This document shows positions 44,666-52,993 of a stretch of 64,000 nt of DNA, one piece after another. The translations under genes were made by a program, and so were the position numbers. Source of the stretch: Labilibaculum sp. DW002 (GTDB lineage: Bacteria; Bacteroidota; Bacteroidia; Bacteroidales; Marinifilaceae); the NCBI RefSeq assembly GCF_029029525.1, contig NZ_JAKJSC010000001.1, positions 806,001 to 870,000 of the forward strand. Reading direction: 5' to 3'. The notes beneath the pieces are model-generated. The model saw nothing but the letters and a program-made list of their open reading frames with translations. It did not search any database and was not told the DNA's origin. Within the stretch, counting starts at the first letter, position 1; the number at the start of each line of letters is the position of its first letter.

Positions 44666-46960
44666 TTATTTACTCATTGAATAAGGAAAACTTTCCTCTG
44701 AAGTTCCTCTTTCCTTATTCGGTTCTGCTGACATCTTAAATTCAAGATTTCCCCCGTTCAAGAATTCGTTGTGTTTAATGTAATTTTCACCATAAGTTTT
44801 TCCATTCAATTTGATATCATTCACATATACATTTTCACTTGTGTTTCCAGAACTTGTAATCGTGAATGTTTTACCATTTTGCATGGTCAGTGTTACTTTA
44901 TCAAACAAAGGTGATCCAAACACATACTCGTCGGTTCCAGGACAAACAGGATAGAATCCCATTGAACTAAACACATACCATGCAGAAGTCTGACCATTAT
45001 CTTCATCACCACAATAGCCATCAGCTTGTGGCGTGTATAACTTGTCCATTACCTCGCGAACTCGCGACTGAGCTTTCCAAGGTTGACCTGCAAAGTTATA
45101 CAAGTAAATCATGTGTTGGATTGGCTGATTTCCATGTGCATAATTCCCCATATTAGCAATCTGCATTTCACGAATCTCGTGGATGGTAAATCCATAATAC
45201 GAAGCATCAAATTCAGGAGCCATTTCGAATACACCATCCAAAGTAGAAATGAACTTTTCTTTGCCTCCCATTAAATTAATCAATCCATCAATATCCTGGA
45301 AAACAGACCATGTGTAATGCAAGCTATTCCCTTCTGTAAATGCATCACCCCATTTTAATGGATTAAATGGAGATTGGAAATTACCATCCTCATTTTTACC
45401 ACGCATTAAGCCCGATTCCTTATCAAATACGTTCTTGAAATTTTGTGCTCTTTTAGCAAACAAATCAATCTCCGCTTGCGGACGACCTAACTCCTGAGCT
45501 AACTTCCAGATACAGAAATCAGCATAAGCATACTCCAAGGTTCTTGCGGTATTTTCATTTACGCCAACATTGTAAGGTACATATCCCAATTCATTATAAT
45601 AAGCTGCACCAAAACGGCCAACAGAATTAACTTCTTCGTTGTATCCTTGAGTGTTTTTCAAAATTGCTTCATACAAAGTTTCAATATCATAACCACGAAT
45701 TCCTTTTAAATAAGAATCAGCAATTAAGGATGCCGAATTCGAGCCAATCATACAACCTCTGTGACCAGGACTTGCCCATTCTGGCAACCATCCACTTTCT
45801 TTGTAGGTATTTGCCAATCCTTCCATAATTTGAGCATTCAAATCTGGATACATCAAAGTAAAAAATGGAAAGACTGCCCGGAATGTATCCCAAAAGCCAT
45901 TATCTGTAAACATATAGCCGGGCAGCACCTTACCATTGTATGGACTGTAATGAATTACTTCATTTTTATCATTAATTTCATAAAACTTGCGTGGGAATAA
46001 CAATACTCTGTACAAACAAGAATAGAATGTTTTTAATTGATCATCTGTTCCACCTTCAACTTTAATTCTGGCGAATTCAGTTTCCCAAGTCGTTTTTGCA
46101 TCTTCTTTCAATTGATTAAAATCTTTCGATCCTATTTCACGAGATAAGTTCAATTGAGCTTGCTTTGGACTAACAAATGAAGAAGCAACTTTCACATGAA
46201 CAGTTTCTCCTTTTTTTGTCTTAAAACCAATAATCGCACCAACATGTTCTCCCGTTTCTCTTTTAGATCCTTCATTTAATTTGTCCCCATTCCAAGTATG
46301 AGTCAATTCAAAATCTTTATCGAATTCAGCAACAAAATAGTTATGGAAATTATCAGGAACACCACCACTATTGTTTCTACAATATCCTATAATCTTGCGT
46401 TCTTCTGGAAGAATGGTCACTTCTGATCCTTTAAAAAAGCCATCTAAAAGGATATACGAATTATCGTTCTCTGGAAAGGTAAAGCGAAACATAGCTGCAC
46501 GCTCTGTTGGAGTAACTTCAGCCGTTACGTCATAGTCGGCTAAATAAACGCTATAAACGTATGGCTTTGCTTCTTCAGCCTTGTGAGAGAACCACGATCC
46601 TCGTTCCTCTTCTTTATACTTTAAATCACCGGTTACAGCCATCAACGAGAAAGCCGCATAGTCATTAATCCAAGGACTAGGTTGATGTGTTTGCTTGATT
46701 CCTCTAATCTTTTTTGCATCATAAGCATAGCACCAGCCATCTCCCATTTTACCCGTTTGAGGGGTCCAAAAATTCATTCCCCAAGGCAAAGCAATTGCAG
46801 GATACGTATTTCCATTTGACAACGAATGATCTGAATCTGTTCCCATCAAAGGGTTGGCAAGATCAACATTTGACATACTCGATTCTTGAATACTTTGCTC
46901 TCCCGCACAAGCTGATAAAACAGCTACAAACAACAATATAATTAAGTTTGATTTCTTCAT
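44666..46960 (-). CDS. GH92 alpha-mannosidase, lipoprotein
   Basis: The open frame reaches back to 47017, but the ATG at 46960 gives a clean lipoprotein signal (MKKSNLIILLFVAVLSAC) and a 13-bp gap after the preceding gene, so this start (764 aa) is preferred. GH92 motifs: VDLANPLMGTDSDHSLSNG, DNGFWDTFRAVFPFFTL, EGNSLHYTWSVFQD and CGDEDNGQTSAWYVFSSMGFYPVCPG. The GDEDNG version carries two Asp in the base/calcium site, and EGNSLHYT replaces EGNAWQY, placing it in another GH92 subgroup than its neighbour. It probably trims a distinct alpha-mannosyl linkage at the outer membrane or in the periplasm. Confidence 0.93.
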   Translation of the reverse strand: MKKSNLIILLFVAVLSACAGEQSIQESSMSNVDLANPLMGTDSDHSLSNGNTYPAIALPWGMNFWTPQTGKMGDGWCYAYDAKKIRGIKQTHQPSPWINDYAAFSLMAVTGDLKYKEEERGSWFSHKAEEAKPYVYSVYLADYDVTAEVTPTERAAMFRFTFPENDNSYILLDGFFKGSEVTILPEERKIIGYCRNNSGGVPDNFHNYFVAEFDKDFELTHTWNGDKLNEGSKRETGEHVGAIIGFKTKKGETVHVKVASSFVSPKQAQLNLSREIGSKDFNQLKEDAKTTWETEFARIKVEGGTDDQLKTFYSCLYRVLLFPRKFYEINDKNEVIHYSPYNGKVLPGYMFTDNGFWDTFRAVFPFFTLMYPDLNAQIMEGLANTYKESGWLPEWASPGHRGCMIGSNSASLIADSYLKGIRGYDIETLYEAILKNTQGYNEEVNSVGRFGAAYYNELGYVPYNVGVNENTARTLEYAYADFCIWKLAQELGRPQAEIDLFAKRAQNFKNVFDKESGLMRGKNEDGNFQSPFNPLKWGDAFTEGNSLHYTWSVFQDIDGLINLMGGKEKFISTLDGVFEMAPEFDASYYGFTIHEIREMQIANMGNYAHGNQPIQHMIYLYNFAGQPWKAQSRVREVMDKLYTPQADGYCGDEDNGQTSAWYVFSSMGFYPVCPGTDEYVFGSPLFDKVTLTMQNGKTFTITSSGNTSENVYVNDIKLNGKTYGENYIKHNEFLNGGNLEFKMSAEPNKERGTSEESFPYSMSK

Positions 46961-46973
46961 TTCTAATATAATA

Positions 46974-49250
46974 CTAGTAAACAATTGATTTAGGTCGATC
47001 TTGACTGGCAACACCAAAATTCTTATTTGGTTTATTTCCCATTTCGAATTTTAATGTACCTCCATTAAGGATATCCTTATGAGTGATAAAAGATTTCGTA
47101 TAATCTACTCCATTCAATTGAACTGATTGGATATAGATATTCTCATCGTTATTATTATTTGCTAAGATTGTAAACTTTTTATCTCCTTCAAGATTAATAC
47201 TTGCTTCATCGAAAAGAGGACTACCAAAAACATAAGCACCATTACTTGGATTAACTGGGTAAAATCCCATTGAAGACATTACATACCAAGCTGACATTTG
47301 GCCACAATCTTCATTACCACACAAACCATCAGTTTGATCAGTATACAATTCATTCATAATGTAACGCACCTTATCGGCAGTTTTGTATTGCTCACCAGCA
47401 TAAGCATAAAGGTATGTGATATGATGGCTTGGTTCGTTACCATGAGCATATTGTCCAATTAAACCAGAGATATCAGAAGATGCACCTTCTTCTAATTCTG
47501 AAGAAATTGAGAATAAACTATCCAATTTTGATACAAATGGTTTTTCACCTCCTAAAAGATCAATTAATCCTTCTGGATCTTGAGGAACCAGCCATAAATA
47601 TTGCCAAGCATTTCCTTCACAATAATCATTTACTCTATGTTGTGCTGAATAAGGATCAAAAGGTGTTCTCCATGAACCATCCTTCATTTTTCCTTTCATA
47701 AATCGATCTTTTGGATCAAAGTATTTGGTATAAGCTTTTGCTCTCTCAGCAAAATATTTCGCATCCTCAGTTTTGCCTAATTTTTCAGCCAACTTGCTAA
47801 TTCCCCAATCGCTAATTGCATATTCCATTGCACTTGCAACAGACTCATGCATCATATCACAAGGGATATAACCGAACTTTTGCAATTCTTTAACGCCAGG
47901 TTCAAAATCGCCCATAGCTGTGGTTTTCACCGCCTCATAAGCTAACTCATGGTCAATTCCAGGAAATCCTTTTAAAATAGCATCTACAACAACAGGAACA
48001 GCACTGTAACCTACCATTGTTTCAGTTTCATTTCCACGAAGATGCCACACTGGTAGTTTTCCTTGTTGCTTATAAATTGTCAACATGGAATTGATCATAT
48101 CAGGAACTCGTTCTGTTTGAGTTAAAGTATACAATGGATGTGCTGTACGATAAGTATCCCATAATGAGAACAAAGTATAATTCGTAAAATCAGCACCTTT
48201 GTAAACTTTCTTATCAGTTCCTCTGTAATCCCCATTTACATCATCGAAAATATTTGGAGCAATTAAAGTGTGATAAACAGCAGTGTAAAACACTCGTTTT
48301 GCTGCTTCATCTTTTGTTTTAATTTGAATTTTTTCAAGCTCCTTATTCCATTTGGCTTTATTATCTGCTAGAATTTCTTTGAAATTCCAATTTGGCATTT
48401 CTGTATTGATATTCAATAAAGCATTCTCCATACTTACAGGAGACATACCAAACTTAAAAAGAACCTCTTCAAATGCTTCCGTTTTAAATTCTAAACATGC
48501 CTTAACAGAAGTTCCTTCTGCAGCATCTCCTTGTATTAAATTCTCGCCATTGTAAACAATAATATCTTTGATTGGTTTCGATAAAACCATTGCAAAATAC
48601 TCACGCTGATCACTAGCCCATCCAGTTGAAAAACGGTAGCCAGCAACAATTGTATCATTTACCTTATGAACAAATGTTTTTGTAGCCGTATCTCCATTTC
48701 CCTCTTCTAAATCAATAATTAATTTCGCATCATCTGATTTTGGATAGGTAATTTTATGCAATGCTACTCGTTCAGTAGTAGTCATCTCAATTCCAATATC
48801 GTATGTGTCCAAATGTACTTTATAGTACCCAGGCTCAACTTTTTCAGTATTATGATTGTAGTAAGATGCATATCCACTTTCTGGATTTTCCTGTGAACCA
48901 GGATTCATTTTTAAATCACCTACTACGGGCATAATTAAAAATTCTCCTAAATCAGTACAACCTGTACCACTCAAATGCAAATGTGAAAATCCTTTTACTA
49001 TACTATCTGAGTAATGATATGAAGAACACCAGTCCCAACCTTTGTGAAAATTACTTGGTCCGGCTTGAATTGCTCCAAACGGAACGCTTGCTCCAACAAA
49101 AACATGTCCATGTCCTCCTGATCCAATTAATGGATCGACAAATTGGATGTAATCATTTCCTCCTTTAGCTTGCTCTTTATTACAGGAAAGTAATGCTGAG
49201 CAAAAGAAAAACAAGAGAATTAGTGTTTTAAAAGAAATATGGTTTCGCAT
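46974..49250 (-). CDS. GH92 alpha-mannosidase, lipoprotein
   Basis: 758 aa; lipobox CSALLSCNK. GH92 motifs: QFVDPLIGSGGHGHVFVGASVPFG, GFSHLHLSGTGCTDLGEFLI, YTLFSLWDTYRTAHPLYT, CEGNAWQYLWLVPQD and CGNEDCGQMSAWYVMSSMGFYPVNP. EGNAWQY with GNEDCG is the form common in alpha-1,2-mannosidases of Bacteroidota, so this is a candidate for outer alpha-1,2-mannose removal. It is first of a two-gene unit with the GH92 13 bp downstream, after a terminator that ends the SusCD-LamG unit. Linkage preference is inference. Confidence 0.93.
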   Translation of the reverse strand: MRNHISFKTLILLFFFCSALLSCNKEQAKGGNDYIQFVDPLIGSGGHGHVFVGASVPFGAIQAGPSNFHKGWDWCSSYHYSDSIVKGFSHLHLSGTGCTDLGEFLIMPVVGDLKMNPGSQENPESGYASYYNHNTEKVEPGYYKVHLDTYDIGIEMTTTERVALHKITYPKSDDAKLIIDLEEGNGDTATKTFVHKVNDTIVAGYRFSTGWASDQREYFAMVLSKPIKDIIVYNGENLIQGDAAEGTSVKACLEFKTEAFEEVLFKFGMSPVSMENALLNINTEMPNWNFKEILADNKAKWNKELEKIQIKTKDEAAKRVFYTAVYHTLIAPNIFDDVNGDYRGTDKKVYKGADFTNYTLFSLWDTYRTAHPLYTLTQTERVPDMINSMLTIYKQQGKLPVWHLRGNETETMVGYSAVPVVVDAILKGFPGIDHELAYEAVKTTAMGDFEPGVKELQKFGYIPCDMMHESVASAMEYAISDWGISKLAEKLGKTEDAKYFAERAKAYTKYFDPKDRFMKGKMKDGSWRTPFDPYSAQHRVNDYCEGNAWQYLWLVPQDPEGLIDLLGGEKPFVSKLDSLFSISSELEEGASSDISGLIGQYAHGNEPSHHITYLYAYAGEQYKTADKVRYIMNELYTDQTDGLCGNEDCGQMSAWYVMSSMGFYPVNPSNGAYVFGSPLFDEASINLEGDKKFTILANNNNDENIYIQSVQLNGVDYTKSFITHKDILNGGTLKFEMGNKPNKNFGVASQDRPKSIVY

Positions 49251-49436
49251 TTGGTTTTGGTTCTTTGATTGTTCTAAAGATTGCTATATGTTGTAGCTCA
49301 AAGGCTATTTTTATCTTCTAGTTAATACACCTTTTGATAAAAGGCTATAAAACGATCCTTCCTTTTTAGGTGGAAGCAAACCTTATTCTTAACTCTAATT
49401 GGAATGTCAGACGAATAGACATTCTTAAAAATCTTA

Positions 49437-49466
49437 TAAAAGGGAGCTGCCTTAAGACAGCTCCCA
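49437..49466 (-). terminator. terminator after the SusC-SusD-LamG unit
   Basis: Minus-strand stem GGGAGCTG / CAGCTCCC with an 8-nt loop, then TTTTAT. It lies 17 bp past the LamG gene stop. The 186 bp from here to the GH92 start show no clear promoter, so partial read-through is likely. Confidence 0.8.
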
Positions 49467-49482
49467 ATATTGTATTTATCAA

Positions 49483-51345
49483 TTAATCTTCAACAACGTT
49501 CCATGAGATACCTCTCATATCACCTTGGTAAGTTCCTGTTTCATCAGAGAATTTAACGCCTTTCACTCTATCAAGAGGGAAATAAACATTCAATCCAGCT
49601 TCTGTACCATCAATGACAGCATCAAGGTCGGCAGCATCACGAGCAACATCCCATAAACGGAAATCTTTCATGTAACCATCCATTTTACCCCAGCCATTAC
49701 CAAGCCACATTTCACCCCATCCTGAGTTGTTTGGAGCACCTATGTCTTCTTGAATACCTTTGGCAACTCCATCAACATATAATATAGTTGTTCTAGCAGC
49801 GTCATCATGAACAATAGCAACATGTTGCCATTCTCCCGCTTTAATGGATAAAGCTTCTGCTTTTGGTCCTTGCCATCCATTTCCAGCATTCGTAAAGTTC
49901 CAAAGGCGACCTGTATTTAATACATTCTCTTCAGTAAGTTCTTCATAACCATAAACCCAGATTCCGTACTCTCCATTATTAAAGAATTCACCTGTACCGT
50001 ATCCAAAGAAAGACTTAACTTTTACATTAAACTCAACAGTGTAATCTTCTTGAGGAGTATAATTTGGCGTAATTCTTAAACCAACTGCAGAAGGAACATC
50101 ACGATCAATCAAGATACCATCAGCATCACCTACTAACATTGAATTAATCAAGTCAGTTGCGGCAGCTAATGCATCAGCTTTATCATCTAAACCTGATTGA
50201 CGAGTCTCATTAATAAGAGCATCATTAGCATCAACAATTAAAGCATCGATATAAGCAATTGTTCCAGCAGGATAATCACCATCCATATCACCTTCAACAA
50301 CTGTAGCCTTAAAATCAGTAATATCCTGAATTGCAGCAGTTAATTTAGCTTTGTCTAAAACGATTACTGGTGGTTCGCTTATCCACTCTACTTTACCTTT
50401 AATCGTTGCAGTGTATTTCCCTGTAACATCTACAAAAGATTCTCCTAAATCTGATCCAAAAGGAAAATAGCATTCTAAACCAGACTCTGTACCTTCGAAT
50501 GAAGCAGTTCTATTTGCATTAATGGTAGATTCGTCTAATACAGAATTCCACACTCTAAAATCTTTCACCAAAGTATTACAGACACGATCAGTCCATGTTG
50601 GGCTGTTACCAATAACAAATGGAGCGTCAGCAGCTACTAAGTGAGTATTATCTACTTCAGCAACTTTTGAACCATTAATAAATAATTCATGATGAGTTCC
50701 CGTACTTGTCATGGTTACATCCATCCAATCTCCAGCTATCATAGTTCCTGGGCCAGCTTGATCACCTGAATCTACCCAATTACTATTACCTGTTACGATC
50801 TGAATTTTACCATCGCCGAAATATCTAGCTCCAAATCCACTATCTGGTCCCATTTGCTCAGCAGAGAATAAATTATTTGAATACCCTTTAGTATTCAGAT
50901 CAACGATATAACATTTCAATTCAATTGTCCATTCTCCACCTAATACAGTCTTAATGTTATCAGATATCTGAATATAAGTATCATTTTCTTGCTGAATCCA
51001 AGGCATTGCTACTGCAACTGTATTTGCTTTAAAAATGTCAATGTAACGTTGCAATTTAACAGCTGCATCCGAAATATCTTCTTGATTATCTGCTCTGTCG
51101 ATAGTCCATAAAACCCAATCAACAACTGTTTGCAATTCTGCTTTGGCTCCTGGCTTAAAATCTCCAGCATTTATACCTTCTTCACTGTTTGCAATTAAGC
51201 CTTCAGCCTCAGTAACTAGAGCTTCAAGAGAACTAGTCTCAAAAGTCCCACTTTTATCATCATCATCACAAGCTGAGATAGTAAAGACCATCAGAAAAGC
51301 AGCCAGATATGACAACATTTTTATATTTAATTTTATTGCTTTCAT
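49483..51345 (-). CDS. PUL surface lipoprotein with two LamG-like domains (glycan binding)
   Basis: 620 aa with lipobox VFTISACDDDD, the acidic stretch after Cys matching the surface-export signal of Bacteroidota. There is a helical FIVAR-like segment (about 35-105), then LamG-like domain 1 (about 115-290: EWTIELKCYIVD, WMDVTMTSTGTHHELFINGSKVAEVD, VKDFRVWNSVLDESTI). A second helical segment (about 310-395) and LamG-like domain 2 (about 405-615: YTVEFNVKVKSFFG, WQHVAIVHDDAARTTILYVDG, MKDFRLWDVARD) follow. It takes the place of SusE/SusF as the surface binding protein of this locus. Third gene after susC and susD. Confidence 0.85.
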   Translation of the reverse strand: MKAIKLNIKMLSYLAAFLMVFTISACDDDDKSGTFETSSLEALVTEAEGLIANSEEGINAGDFKPGAKAELQTVVDWVLWTIDRADNQEDISDAAVKLQRYIDIFKANTVAVAMPWIQQENDTYIQISDNIKTVLGGEWTIELKCYIVDLNTKGYSNNLFSAEQMGPDSGFGARYFGDGKIQIVTGNSNWVDSGDQAGPGTMIAGDWMDVTMTSTGTHHELFINGSKVAEVDNTHLVAADAPFVIGNSPTWTDRVCNTLVKDFRVWNSVLDESTINANRTASFEGTESGLECYFPFGSDLGESFVDVTGKYTATIKGKVEWISEPPVIVLDKAKLTAAIQDITDFKATVVEGDMDGDYPAGTIAYIDALIVDANDALINETRQSGLDDKADALAAATDLINSMLVGDADGILIDRDVPSAVGLRITPNYTPQEDYTVEFNVKVKSFFGYGTGEFFNNGEYGIWVYGYEELTEENVLNTGRLWNFTNAGNGWQGPKAEALSIKAGEWQHVAIVHDDAARTTILYVDGVAKGIQEDIGAPNNSGWGEMWLGNGWGKMDGYMKDFRLWDVARDAADLDAVIDGTEAGLNVYFPLDRVKGVKFSDETGTYQGDMRGISWNVVED

Positions 51346-51410
51346 ATAATAAAGTTTAAATGATGTGCATCAACCATAAATGAATCAATGCACATTCATC
51401 TGTTTTTTAT

Positions 51411-52973
51411 TTAAAAATTGCTATTCATTAAACCAGAACCATCTTTTGTTTTGGTATCTGCAGTATCCCACCAAAGTCTAATATCCATTTTATCAGAATC
51501 TAAAGTGTTTAAAGCAGATGGCATGTTTACCTCATCTTGAAGATGAGCATTATCAGGATAACGTACTCTCTTAACCCAAGTACCTGATGCTACAGATGAA
51601 CTACCACTTACTCCATCTTTTGGTAGCGTAATGTCTGGATAATCAGTTCTTCTGAAATCAGCCCATCCTTCTACTCCGTTAGGAAAGTTAGCTAACCATT
51701 TCTGAGTAATCAATTGCTTTAATTGTGCTTCATTACTTCCAGAAAGATTTGTTAAACCATCTACATAGCTTGTTGCATCACCTCCGTCAACTCCAACATA
51801 ATCCATTGAAGCTTCTACACCTTCTAAGTATAATGCATTTGCATCACCAGAAACCCAACCTCTTAGAGCTGCCTCAGCCTCCAAAAATTTAACTTCAGAG
51901 TAGAACATTACTGGACAATACATTCCATTCTCTCCTCCATCGCCAACAAAATCAACATAACCACCTTCTAGATTGATCGTTGCAAAGTTTTTATCAGCAT
52001 CTGCAGGAACAAGATTGTATCCATTTTCGATACCTAAATACTTATCAAAACCAGCATCTTCTTTAGTTGTAGGTTCTCCATCAACTTGATAAGCAAACCA
52101 TTTAGCAGCTCTTGGATCCTCTCCAACAGTAGACTGGTTGTATAGGTAATCTGAGAATGTTTTAGACATTCTAATGTTATTCCAGTTCCAAGCCATTTGG
52201 TGCAAATAATCGTACCATCCTTTGCTCCACATAGGAACTTTTGCTACATCAGCATTACTTGTCATTAATCCACCAGGACCATTAACTGCTGCTTGAGCTT
52301 CAGCTTGTGCTTTAACTGCATCAACATTAGAAATACGCATTGCCAATCGTAAACGTAAAGAGTTTCCAAATTTACGCCATTGTAATGCATCTCCATTAAA
52401 AATTATATCGTAACCATCACCATATGCATACTGAGCAGCATCACCTGTAATGTTTGTAATTGCAGCATCAAGCCTTGCAAATAAATCCGTATAAATCTCT
52501 TGTTGAGACGTATAAGGCACAGCTTCACCTGTTCCTGCATCAAAATATGGAATATCTCCATAGGTATCGGTCATTCTTGACCACCAATAAACCATCCAGA
52601 TATCTTTAATTGCAACTGCATCAACAAATACTGGATCTTCTCCAACCATATCTTGAATCGCAACAGCTTTACGTAACATATCTGCATAATGCTCTCTCCA
52701 CTGGTTTCCTATCCAACCGTCCACATACTCGTAACGAGGTGAACCAAATCCAGATACAGTGTTTGCCCAATACTGAGAATATAGGTCTGGGTACAAATTA
52801 ACATTACGTTGGTAATTTGAAAAAGTCCCTTGAATCATTGTGTTGAAGAAAAACTTCGGCTCAACATCAACAACTGCATCCTTTCTGACATTCATGTCAT
52901 CAAAATCGTCAGAACATCCTGTGCTCATAACGGATAGTCCCAATGCAAGTAGTACTATATATATTTTATTCAT
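51411..52973 (-). CDS. SusD/RagB-like outer-membrane lipoprotein (SusD-like_2 type)
   Basis: 520 aa. Lipobox VMSTGCSDDFDDMN. SusD-family parts: QGTFSNYQRNVNLYPDLYSQYWANTVSG, WREHYADMLRKAVAIQDM, VDAVAIKDIWMVYWWSRMTDTYGDIPYFDAG, WRKFGNSLRLRLAMRI and TQKWLANFPNGVEGWADFRRTDYPDI. The pattern matches the SusD-like_2 group (PF12771). It forms the lid of the SusCD importer and binds glycan at the cell surface. It lies 20 bp after susC. Start and length are normal. Confidence 0.94.
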   Translation of the reverse strand: MNKIYIVLLALGLSVMSTGCSDDFDDMNVRKDAVVDVEPKFFFNTMIQGTFSNYQRNVNLYPDLYSQYWANTVSGFGSPRYEYVDGWIGNQWREHYADMLRKAVAIQDMVGEDPVFVDAVAIKDIWMVYWWSRMTDTYGDIPYFDAGTGEAVPYTSQQEIYTDLFARLDAAITNITGDAAQYAYGDGYDIIFNGDALQWRKFGNSLRLRLAMRISNVDAVKAQAEAQAAVNGPGGLMTSNADVAKVPMWSKGWYDYLHQMAWNWNNIRMSKTFSDYLYNQSTVGEDPRAAKWFAYQVDGEPTTKEDAGFDKYLGIENGYNLVPADADKNFATINLEGGYVDFVGDGGENGMYCPVMFYSEVKFLEAEAALRGWVSGDANALYLEGVEASMDYVGVDGGDATSYVDGLTNLSGSNEAQLKQLITQKWLANFPNGVEGWADFRRTDYPDITLPKDGVSGSSSVASGTWVKRVRYPDNAHLQDEVNMPSALNTLDSDKMDIRLWWDTADTKTKDGSGLMNSNF

Positions 52974-52993
52974 AATCTTATCCTTTTTAACTA

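Noticed and set aside
46961-47017. Upstream start of the GH92 at 44666
   Set aside because: It would place 19 residues before a perfect lipoprotein signal and overlap the previous GH92 by 44 bp; the ATG at 46960 is better.
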